A DNA stretch of 64,000 bases. Origin: Leptodactylus fallax (Eukaryota > Chordata > Amphibia > Anura > Leptodactylidae). The notes beneath the pieces are model-generated. The model did not search any database, was not told the origin of the DNA, and saw only the letters and a program-made list of their open reading frames with translations. The stretch is from contig CAMRHE010000028.1 in the NCBI GenBank assembly GCA_947044405.1, positions 7,331,001-7,395,000 on the forward strand, written 5' to 3'. A program made the position numbers and the translations under genes. Each line of letters opens with the position of its first letter. Positions within the stretch are counted from its first letter, which is position 1. This document shows positions 40,701 to 53,000 of this stretch, piece after piece.

Positions 40701-43700
40701 CCCTGCCTTTATGCTGCTCAGAGAGGAGTGCAAGGAGAGTCTATCTACTGCTGACTAGCTGCTTGTGTTACTGCTAATGGGATGTTAGTCATAGACAGTA
40801 AGCAGCTTTCCTGTTTGTGCTTAGTCTTCTCTTTTTCTGTATCAGGGATCTTTTTAGCTGCATCATTATCTGGATTTGCAGTCCAGTGTCGCTGGATCTC
40901 CTGTTGCTATTGTACTCCTGGCAGAATTATATATAAGGAAACCAGTAGTTGTAGTAATAGATTGGGAGGGGTAGACTGCTCTGTATTGTACATAGCCCCT
41001 GTCTCTGAGTGAAATGTAAAATGCGTCGCAGCCATAATCGGACTATTAACAGCAGAGAAACTGATAGGACACCATCTTATGAGGCTTATACAGTCATAGA
41101 ACAGATTAACTAGCAAGACCCATCAGATAGTTCAATTTTGGATGAAATCTCAGGTACCATTTAACAGGCCTTGTAACATGACTAGAATGTAAAACAAACC
41201 GGACAGTCATTTATAGACAGCTGTGTCGGGGTTCCCCTTAATTGGTTCACGGCCTTTGGAATGGCACAACTTTGTTGTTTTTTTTGGAAAGAGCTAATTT
41301 GCCAGAGGTTCCTAATATGGCCTCTAAGACTCCTCACACTTCCTTGGTGCCCCTCTAAGGAGCGGCTGTACCCCCAGATCTGCATCTATTTATTATAGTG
41401 CAGCTGACTTATATGGAACAGTTAGTTATTTATATGAAAATAGAATCGCACGTGGCATGGCCGAGCCGCCAATTATGCGGTTTGTAATGCAGAAAGTCCT
41501 GTGATTGCCGCCACCGCCTCCCGCTATTGTTTGTATAATTTGTTCCCTCTGCAATTTTCATTATTACTATTATTTATTTAAAATCATCTCTGACGCCAAG
41601 TGTGTGCGTATCGATGGCATTAGCATTCAGGCTCAAGCTGCTAAGATATTGGCACAAATAATTGAGAGCCGTCCATGAATTTCCCGGCTTAATCTTCTGG
41701 TTTTTTTTTTATTAGTTTTTTTTATTCTCCCCCCCCCCCCCCCCAATATAATTTACAAATGTAAAACGTCGCATTCACGAGCAGATTCTGTGGCTAATGA
41801 CTGATTTAACTCCCATTAAATGTTCTTGACCAGGAACTGCCCCCTCCTGTGTTTTGCCGCGTTCAAGTCTCACCGCGAAGTACACAAGCTAATTATTATT
41901 TTAATATGGATGTAATTATCAAAATGAACTTGCAGAATTGTGTTCAGGACGTGACAGCAGCTGAGTCAGGGGATAAAGCGAATATTGAGTGTTCAGGCCC
42001 CACCCTCGCAGCGATGCGGTTATGTGGCATTTTATGATGATGACACGGAACAGCAAGAATGATTGAGTTATATTTTATACCTAAATAATATACTTGGATG
42101 TTATTGGGTTATTCTTGTCTGCAAATTACAAAATATAGCTTTTCGTCTATTTTTGTGCTCCTGGTGACTTCCATGATGTCCCCTCTTTCCTCTAAGCATT
42201 ACCTATCATGGTGCCCTCTTACACCCCCGTATCACAGTGCCCTCTTGGCAAGGATAAGACTACACGGTAATATATACTTAAAGATATTCTTGCAGCCGTA
42301 CCGAGTCCATGATAGGGGTAACTGTCTGGTTGTGGGGGTCCAATTGCAGGGACCACTACAGATCATGTGCGAGGATCCCTTTGCCCCATCTGAATGGAGC
42401 TGCATGTCATGCATGTATATTGACCCTGCAGTCATTCTCTGTGGGATTACAAGTACTTCATTCATATAGGGATACTAGGAGATTGTAGCGGGGACAACTG
42501 GTCTATCTAATGAGTTTAAAGGGGTTTTCTGGCTTCAAATGCATTTTTCATGCTGATCCAGCTGCCTGTGGGTACTGGAAGCTACAGCAGTGGACCGGGA
42601 GCAGAAGCAGCTCTGCTCGTATTCAGGTAATAGGAGTGGATCTGCGGCCCTGTCCTCTGTATAGCGTAGACTCCAGGGAACTGCAGCGCTGCACCAATCC
42701 TGTGGATAAGGTCATCAGCATAAAAAATGCATTTGGATCTAGAAAAGTCCTTTTAACTTTCCCTTTAATGAGAGCCAGTATTTCCCAAAGGTTTGCGTTT
42801 TGGAAAGTGGGGTCATTATTCAGTATACAGTAATCTGATCACTGAACAATCCAACAAGGTCGCATTTTACAAGAGCAGCTATAGTATTAGGGGTGTTTCC
42901 AATAAGCAGCAGCAGAATTGTGAATGCAGCTCTGGACTGTCAACATGTAATGTAATGTGGTTACAACGTTATATACTGTGGAGATCTGATCCACAGCAGG
43001 TCTATTAGTGCCCCCTGCACATGGAATTATGCCCCATAGTGGCCCCTGCACATGGAATTATGCTCCATAGTGGCCCCTGCACTCGGTATTATGCACCATA
43101 GTGGCCCCTGCACACAGTATTATGCCCCGCAGTGGCCCCTGCACACGGTATTATGCTCCATAGTGGCCCCTGCACACGGTATTATGCCTCATAGTGACCC
43201 CTGCACTTAGTATTATTCTCCATAGTGGCCCCTGCACATGCTATTAAGCTCCATACTGGCCCCTGCACACGGTATTATGCTCCATACTGGCCCCTGCACT
43301 CAGTATTATGCTCCATAGTGGCCCCTGCACACAGTATTATGCCCCGCAGCAGCTCCTGCACACAGTATTATGCTCCATAGTGGCCCCTGCACTCGGTATT
43401 ATACTCCATAGTGCCCCTGCACACAGTATTATTCTCCATTAGTGGTCCCTACCCACGTAATTATGCCTCATAGTGGCCCCTGTACACGTCATTATGCCCC
43501 ACAGTGGCTCCTGCACACAGTATTCTAGTAACCCACCCATGACCTATTATTATACTCTGGGGTCTTTTCAGACCCCAGAGTATAATGATCGGAGACCCAA
43601 GTGGTGACAAACATAAAAACCAGTGTTACTTACTTGGGCTCTGGTGCACTCCCTGCGTTCGGCCCTCTTCAATGTCGCACAGACCGGCATCACAACATAA

Positions 43701-44040
43701 TGACGTCGGCCTGGCTCACGTGACGCCTGTGATGTCACCAAAGAAGGACGAAGCCTGCTGGGAGTAACATCGAATCGCTGGAGAGGTGAGTAGCATTGGT
43801 TTTTATGTTTATCACCTCCCCTGGGTCTCCGATTATTATACTCCGGGGTCTGAAAATACCCTGGAGTATAATAATATTAGTATTTGGCCTCACTCACCGA
43901 TGCCCGCGGCTGCTCACAGCCGCTGCTGCTTCCCCCTTCTGTGTCCCATAGCAGAAGGGGAAGCGGAGGCGGCCACAGCAGGAGCGGGGATCGGTAAATA
44001 AATAGGCCGTTACCTGCCGGGGTTACTCCAGTAGGTTACG

Positions 44041-44088
<48 letters not shown>

Positions 44089-47000
44089 AGGTTATCCAAA
44101 CTTACCTGCGATGCCTTGATGGCGCCGCCGCCTCTTCTTCGTCCTCATCTTAGCGTAGGAGACGCGATGACGTCATTGTATCGCCGCCTGCGCTGAGATG
44201 CAGAAATCTCGTAAACCAGCCTAGGACAGGCGGCGCTCAGTTTTTTTTTGTTTTTTTTTTAAGCGGCCTGTCCTGGGCTGGTTTACGGTAAATATAAAGT
44301 AAAAAATGCCGCCCCCCAGACATTGGCGGACAGTGCCGCCCGAGGCGGCCGCCTCACTTCACCTCATTAGCGGTGCTCCCCTGGGCTAGAGCTGTTCCTG
44401 GTCGGATAGGTAAATGTCTTCTTTGCGTTACAGTCATGACCACTCTGTCTGTAAATGTTTTTTTTTATGTTACTGTCATGGCCGCTCTGTCTGTAAATGT
44501 CTCCTGTACCTTACTGTCATGGCCGCTCTGTCTATAAATGTCTACTCTGGGTCACTGTCATGTAAATGTAATAATCAAAAAATGTCCATTATTCCTTTTC
44601 TTCTCATGCGGAGAACTAGTCGTTTTAATGAAGTGATTGGCAATGTCCGGACTCTTCTCTCCGACACTTACTCTTTCTGACATGTGAGAATGAAGAGCCG
44701 CCATTTCACCTTCTCTGCCAGTCCATAAATCTTGACTGCCACTTCTTGGCACATTTGATATTCACCGTGCATCCTGTTCAGAAACTTCGCCAGGCGTTAA
44801 ACCTTCTTCTCTCTTTTTCAACTACATTTACAGCTTCCCCCCCCCCCGAGAGTAAATTCTCATTGGTTTTCTATCAGTATCTAATGGAAACTGAACAAAG
44901 GCCGGAGCGGATGGTCAGCTGCGCCCTCGTCCACTTCTGCCAAAGAAAAGAACATTGCCTGACAATAAGAGCGGCGCAGTCAGCCATTTTCTTGTGTACA
45001 TTTATTTCACTTTTTGCCGGTGTCAGGTTGCCTAGCAACCCATTAGCCCCTTCACACTGGCTGATCACGGATAGGTAGGCCTCGGCGTTTGCTCGGTAAC
45101 TGGTCTTGAAAAATTAAATTAGATTTCAGAACAGCAGACGCTGCGGCCAAAAACGTTGTCGATGCACAGAAGCGCATAATAAGCCGCCATCTCTGGTCAT
45201 TAGGAAGGCTCCTCGGCCAGTTTTCGGAGACTGTTACCGTCATCTGTCATATTCCCCGGCAGCTCCGCGTAAACAAACATAATGCACTTGTTGGATGTTT
45301 CCGCAGCTCGCCATGATGATCACTCTAATAATGTTCAACTTTTTGGATTTGCTTCTAGGTATCGGCGCTCCTAATTATATTGTCGTAGGCTTAAAGTGGT
45401 CACAAATCTTACTAGACTTCTCCGGCGAAGCGGAGATGCTTTTTGTGAGTTAAACACATGGGGATTGTTTTTTTCCTATTGAAGAATTTTTTTGCAATTA
45501 TCTTACTAAATATACAGCGATAGCAGAAAGTCAGTCCAGCTTTGCTTCATCCGCACAGTGTATTAGTAAATGCCCGCACTTTTACCTCATTCTACTGCGT
45601 TGCCAAAAAAAAAAAAAAGATAGTCATTTAATGACCTGCAATACCACACACAGCCCATGGACAAGGGTGGCACTGTTTCCCATTTAACTGTGACCTCTTT
45701 TTCCCTAAGAGGAGAGCTCAGTTAAAGGGATTTTCTTATAAATACTTATCACCTATTCTTTTGGGACTCAGAGTTGTAGTCTCCCCAGTCTGCTGTGTGA
45801 GTGGAGTGGCAGTGTGAATATGACCACAGAGCACCATTCACTTCTGTGGGTGCTGATAGCAGAGTACAGCACTCAGTCAGTCCTATAGAAGTCATTGGAG
45901 TGGTGCTTACCCCCTGCACACTGCTGCTCCGTTTACACAGGGGGATTTGAGACCCTTGTTTTCATTATTGGGGGGTGTTAGCAGTCAGATACCCCCCACA
46001 CACACACTTCCATCATACATTTATAACCTGTAGATAGATGATAAATTTTGTTGATGACAAACCCCCTTTAAGTAACTCCTAATGTTTTCTTCACAATGAG
46101 CTGAACCACAGGACACACTAAGATCTGCTACATCTGACTTAAGATCGTCTTATGGGTTTTGTTATTAACCAGGTATCTCCTTTATGTTCCCTGCTCTGCA
46201 TTTATTAACCAGGAAATAAACTTGCCATTAACCACAAAATGTTACACCAGGGGTAGGCAACCTTCGGCACTCCAGCTGTTGTAAAACTACAACTCCCAGC
46301 ATGCATACTTGCTCTGCTGTTCTTGGAACTCCCATGGAAGTGAATGGAGCATGCTGGGAGTTGTAGTTTCACAGCATCTGGAGTGCCGAAGGTTGCTGAC
46401 CCCTGTGTTACACTGATAATTCAATGTTCTGCGGCGATGTAATGACCCCCATATCCCCTCCACCCTGTGTGCTCTCATTCTAGGCCTGAGCCTAAGACAT
46501 TTTACTTGAACTACTTTATTCGTGACTCTTTAAGCCAAGCTGTCATCTAGAGATAAAGGAACCGCCACCCCTTCCCACCTGCCGACCTCCAGGTGTCCCC
46601 TGCGGGCCCCTCGGCCCGGCTCCCTCCAGGACCTCCATATATACATTTTCAGCTCTGATCTTTTTATCCACTTTGCCCAATTTGTTCTTGAAGACCTGTA
46701 TATTCTTTAATAACCTGTGAGATAATCTCCTCTCTAATCCTCACCGGCGCTCTCAAGTATGATGGCTTTGACCTCAAGTTCGATCACCGTGAATACAGAA
46801 GACTCATCACTCTTACCGCAGAATACTCGGAGACCAGAGGAGCAGGGGAGTCTTAGTCTGGTGTATGCGCGGCGTATAAAATCGTACATATATGTGCTCC
46901 ACATGTAGAAAGTGACAAAAACATAAGACATGTCCATTGTCTCTTTTTCACTTATGGATATGGCTTTAAAGGGATATTCTGGGGAAAGTTGATTCTATTG

Positions 47001-50000
47001 TAATACCTAGTGCAGGGCCTGTAGAGACGGGATATGACATCTATCAGACATTTATAGCATATCCTGTGGGTCTGCCCACACCATTACTCCACCAGCCGGA
47101 CAGGAGGGGGTCATCGATTCAGGACGCTTATGCCAAATACTGGCCTTACTACCAGAATAGTGCGGCAGAAATCTGGATCCATCTGACCAGACCTTGCTTC
47201 TCAACTGTCTTTTCACACTGAAGCCTTTCCATTCCCTTAGACCGCAATGGTGCTTGCACTGTTCATCTATGGTTATAGCCTACTTGTGCTATGTAACGCC
47301 GAGTTGTGTTCGGACATGCTAGTTTGAGCAACTACAATTTGCTCAACTGTGCAGCACCTGTTTTGGGGAATAATCCTTTGTGAGGGTCCCAGTCCTGGAC
47401 CTTCTAGTACCTTCTCTCTGAGTAATGGAGGTGCACGATTCCTCCACACATATGTGAGAGCTCAATCATAGGAACCTAAACCTCCATCTCCAGTCATTGT
47501 AGAGAGGCCTGTAGTACGAGGTCACCCCCCCTACCCACTGCACCATCTTACAATAGTCTTTCCCACCCTTACATGACAGTCACATGTGCCAGCGTTACTT
47601 TCCATGATTTTACGTATTGATTGGAAAATGTCGCATTCAAGTACGTGTAAAATATGTGTAGTCTGAATCTCGCCGTTGTCCTATTGATAGGTTTCATGTT
47701 TTCATGTGATCGGACGCCGCGGCCATTTCCATTTAAACAATTCCGCCTCTATAATAATGGGCTGGACAAGAGCCGGGCGCTCCCGGCTGATATTTTAAGC
47801 GAATTCAGTGCTTTTATGGAAAGTGAGATTGCGAGGAATAAGAACAAAGTGTCAGAGATCTCAAATATTCCCCATTCTTCACTTAGCTCCTTCCACTCTC
47901 TGTTCTTTCAAGTGCTTCAGAGCGTGCCTTGAATTATCCGAGCTTTCTATACAGCGGGAGTGGAGAAGTGCGGCCCCTGAGAGCCTGGTAACAAGGGCCA
48001 TGCTATAGGCTGTGAGTGAAGCATGCGGCATGGGAATGGGTGGCCTGGATCTATCTATATATAATGTATATAGTAAGTATATGAATATTATGTAGTATTA
48101 TACTAACTATTTATTATAAATGTGTGGAATTACACATGCGAAACGTATTCGCCATGCCGCCTCCGCTAGAATATGGTATAGCACATCAACCATATATTAA
48201 CCCCAGCTCGCTGCAATCGGAGGTTTCAGGCACTTTAATCACTATAGATTGACTGTAATAGGTTGCTATTATATATACTTATAGCCCATCTCTGTGCAGC
48301 GCGGTCTAGCCCCAGCACTCTCTGTACATACATAATACAGATTTTTTGTTCCCTTCTCTCCCCCCAACATTTATTTTCTTCTACATTATACCTACCATTT
48401 CTCTGATGCCATGTTGCTTTGCTCCTTTACCTATAGGAGAGCTCGCCGGTATTTGGAAAGATGTGTATTTTGCAGGAGTGGGGCCCTGTACTAGGAGATT
48501 TATGTTTGTATAAGGGGTCATACAGAGAAAATGGGGAGGTAACTTAAAGCTCCTGCCCACAATGCAAAATCTGTACTTGATCCCACCGCCCCACCTAGCA
48601 CCCCCTACTGGGGTAGTCTAATATGACTAAGGGGGCTTTGGACCCCATGGCCTGGGTACCACTGCTACCTCTGCACCCCCTATTGTTTCCCAATGTCCCT
48701 CTCATTGGTGCAAAAGTTAAGACATGGACAATATGACTAGCAGCAATCTGTTTACAGCACTGCAAAATGCAGACTATGTTTGCGCTATAGATTTAGAAAG
48801 TAATAAAATATAATTAACTACCTGAGACTCTCCTCCATAGAAAGTAATTTAAAGGCCTTATTCACACTATTATAAATGGCCAGGTTATTGCAGTTTTTAT
48901 AACTCATTGGGGGAATTTGTGAAAACTGACATTATAATGCCAGCCTTCATCTCTCGTTGGAGGGTGCGCCTTACTTATGTCCATAAATCTGGGGTGGCTA
49001 GTGACACACCACGCCCACTTCGCAAAAATTTGTGACTTTTTCTGGTCTTGGGTGTTGGATAACTGACATATAAGGCAGGATAGATAAATCTCCCTCACTG
49101 CTGCTTCTTTTTTTAAATGAACTGTTAAAAATTCCAACACTTCCTGTTTTTGTCCAGATCCATCAATGGACTCAAGTCTTTGAGGAATCTGTGAAAACGT
49201 CTTCCATCTGGGAGCAAAAATGAACCGTTTTATCCAGGGTCGTGCAGGTCTCACCTAGAGCTGATGTCTCCTGTATAACCTTTGTTATAGAAGTCATTGA
49301 TGGTGTTTTCTCACTATCCGCACTTATTGTCTATCCACAGGATGGTGTCCCAGTGCTCTGATCTCCAGTGATCGCCAGAACAGGGGTTCCTCTGTGTGAA
49401 TGGAGGATGTGCGACCACCACTCTGTACTCAGTCCCATAGTAATGAATGGAGTGGTGGTCGAGCATGTGCACTATTGCTCCATTCACACACACAGACGAC
49501 ATGGGGACCCCTATTCTTGTGCCTGCTGAATTTACCTTTCAGCGACAATGATCCCCCCCTCCAAAATCTGTTCTTTCCCTGGTTTCTGGGACAGCTCCAT
49601 TTTATTGTTTTGCTACCCTGGGTATTGTGCCTTCTCCTTCTGACATGGTGATGTGCGACCTGCCGCACAATGGATCAGAACTGCACCCGGTTCACTTCTA
49701 ATAGGGCTTACTGGGATTCTGCCAAGGTTTGTCTTTTTGGCGGCGAGAATAATCCTCCATATTGTGCCTTTTTTGGCTGTCGAAAGTAATGAAAACTTAC
49801 TATAACCCCTGAACAAACGCCGATCACATAGGTGAACGTACGGTCTATAAAACGCAAGTGCACCTTTTATGTTCTTTTTATCTTCCTTGCTCTTTTTGAG
49901 CAGTTTTATCCTCAATGACTATTTTCCTCCATAGCCAGTGTTCTGCACTGCTACCTGAGCGTGTGAATCCAGTCTAAGTATTGACACTCTGCCAATGTTC

Positions 50001-53000
50001 TTGGCCCGTTGCCATTGCACTTGGACGGAATATAAATGTGACTCTTTGTCAGGACGGAGTCGCGGCGACTACACTGGAAGATATATAAGCTTAGTCTTTG
50101 TCTCGCTCAATGGAACAGTCACCATGTAAGTTAAAGTGCCGCTCCTGGCTTCAGGTAGGGACATTATGTCATTGTTTCACATGGGTGGAAATAATCAAAG
50201 AAGCTTTTTACAACTTGGCTGACTTCTACGCGACGGTGATTTTCACATTACCGCCTTTGACAAAGCAGAACAAGGAGTACATTCTGCTTTTTGTCACCTC
50301 CTCTCGAATGTCTCACCTTTTGCCCGGTCACCTGCGATGCCGGAGTCTTATTATTATACTCCTCAAGTGCGAAAATGTAGAGAGTCGGGTGCATTAGTGA
50401 AATGGCGCTCCGTCTGCGGCAGTCAAGTGATTTCAGCTGAGTAACAAAAGGCCCTTGTAAAGTGGAGTTAAATGCCTGATATGAAAATGAGATGTGGCGC
50501 TTATATTGATTTTGTTTGCATGAAAGCGGCTGCACTTTTGACATCGCTTCCGCTTAACATGGCTGTGAAAAAGAAGCGGCCTCCATCCTTCACCCAGGAT
50601 GTGGCTTGTCGACTCTACACATCAAAGTGTTTTTATAATTACATTTTTTGGCTTCATTTATACAAACTGGCTTTGTTATCCATAGCAACCAATTGCAACT
50701 GGTTCCGTAGTCTTAGTCAGGTGGCTACACTCACTGCTGTGTAGACTGGTGGAATCGCCCAGTCAGAAAGTATATTGACGATGGTCCTCCAGCACTATTA
50801 GCGTCTCCAGGGAACATGACCACTAGAGAGCGGTAAAAGGGTTCTAGTATTCCCCAGAAACAGTGCCACACTGTCCATAGGCTGTGTCTGGTATTACAGC
50901 TCATCCATACTCAAGTAAATGGCTTTAATACAGTTTTGCACCACAGGTTTGGTGTGGTTTTCCTTCATAAGAACATTTATCATTTTTTCACAAATAAACA
51001 GCTTTTAAGGATTTTTCTTTCTTATTCATTTATATATTTTTGGGGGCTGTTGATGTGGATTTGTATGTTCTATTAAATGGGTTTTACCAATCTGGACAAG
51101 TTATCCCCTATCCACAGGATATGAGAGAGCTTACAGATTGGTGGGGGTCCAATCACTACTTACACCCTCACCAATTAGGAAAATGGGGGATTTTTGTCTC
51201 CTATTCTGAATAGAGCAGTGGTCAGGCAGTGTGAACCCAACTATTCATTTAAATGGTAGTGCTGGAGGTAGCGAGCAACATACTCCAACACCGCCACTGC
51301 CATTGTGGGCAGTGTGCACCCAGCTCCATTCAAACTTGGGAATAAAAATCCCCTTTTTTTTCTCATTGATGGGGTCTGAGCAGTTGGACTCCCTTGTGGA
51401 TAGGGGATAACCCCTCTAATGCATCTTTACCCTTGGGCCTGTCCTTGTAGTAGGCTCTTCGTAGGTGGTATTTTCAGTGGGATAAAAATGTTTAGCAAAG
51501 GGTAGTGATCAGAATGGCAGAGGCATTAGTTAGGGGAGTACTGCTTTATTGCGTTTTGGTGGTGGGTTTTTTTTTGTTTGTTTTTTATACCAATTCTGCC
51601 ACTTTGCCTAACAGCTTCACTCCACTGGAAAACCACTTTTAAAGGGAGTGTGACACCAGAACCAGCATATCACCCCAGCCCTGCAGATAGATAGGTTAGT
51701 GTCACCAGAACCAGCATATCACCCCAGCCCTGCAGATAGATAGGTTAGTGTCACCAGGACCAGCATATCACCGCAGCCCTGCAGATAGATAGGTTAGTGT
51801 CACCAGAACTAGCATATCACCCCAGCCCTGCAGATAGATAGGTTAGTGTCACCAGAACCAGCATATCACCCCAGCCCCGCAGATAGATAGGTTAGTGTCA
51901 CCAGAACCTGCATATCACACCAGCCCTGCAGATAGATAGGTTAGTGTCACCAGAGCCAGTATATCACCCCAGCCCTGCAGATAGATAGGTTAGTGTCTCC
52001 AGAACCAGTATATCAATCCAGCCCTGCAGATAGATAGGTTAGTGTCACCAGAACCAGCAAATCACCCCAGCCCTGCAGATAGATAGGTTAGTGTCACCAG
52101 AACCAGCATATCACCCCAGCCCTGCAGATAGATAGGTTAGTGTCACCAGAACCAGCATATCACCCCAGCCCTGCAGATAGATAGGTTAGGGCCACCAGAA
52201 CCAGCATATCAGCCCAGCCCTGCAGATAGATAGGTTAGTGTCACCAGAACCAGCATATCACCCCAGCCCTGCAGATAGATAGGTTAGGGCCACCAGAACC
52301 AGCATATCACCCCAGCCCTGCAGATAGATAGGTTAGGGCCACCAGAACCAGCATATCACCCCAGCCCTGCAGATAGATAGGTTAGTGTCACCAGAACCAG
52401 CATATCACCCCAGCCCTGCAGATAGATAGGTTAGGGCCACCAGAACCAACATATCACCCCAGTCCTGCAGATAGATGGGTTAGGGTCACCTAAATCAAAC
52501 TGTTTTCCCCCTTGTGAATTGCTACATCCATTGTCAAAATCTTTTTTTTTATTGTCAATATGTAAATGAGTTCTTTGATGCAACGATGGGCGTTGTCTAT
52601 CTGTGGGGCTGGGTTCTGGTGACACACTCCATTTAAGGTATCTTATACTTGGGATAAGGTGCAACTTTCTAATATACAGCCGTATCCTTGATTCTCCTTT
52701 GCTCAATATATGAAAGCACTGTTTGGAGCTGATCGCACCCCCGTACAATACATTGGGGTATATTATACATTAGTGAGTTGCTATTCCCTGGGGACTTTTA
52801 TATATTTTGCCTCCCATTTACTGCATTGTCGTACACGTTGGTACATCTGACAGACCTGCTGTATCTGCTTTATGAAAACATTACAAGTAATTAATTCAGT
52901 GGAAACGTCTTCCGTTACGCAGCGTTCAGAGAGGCCATATGGAGGGGCTTGTGTTTTGCATTGATAATCCGTCACAGAAGTTCTTTACAACAGTTTTGTA

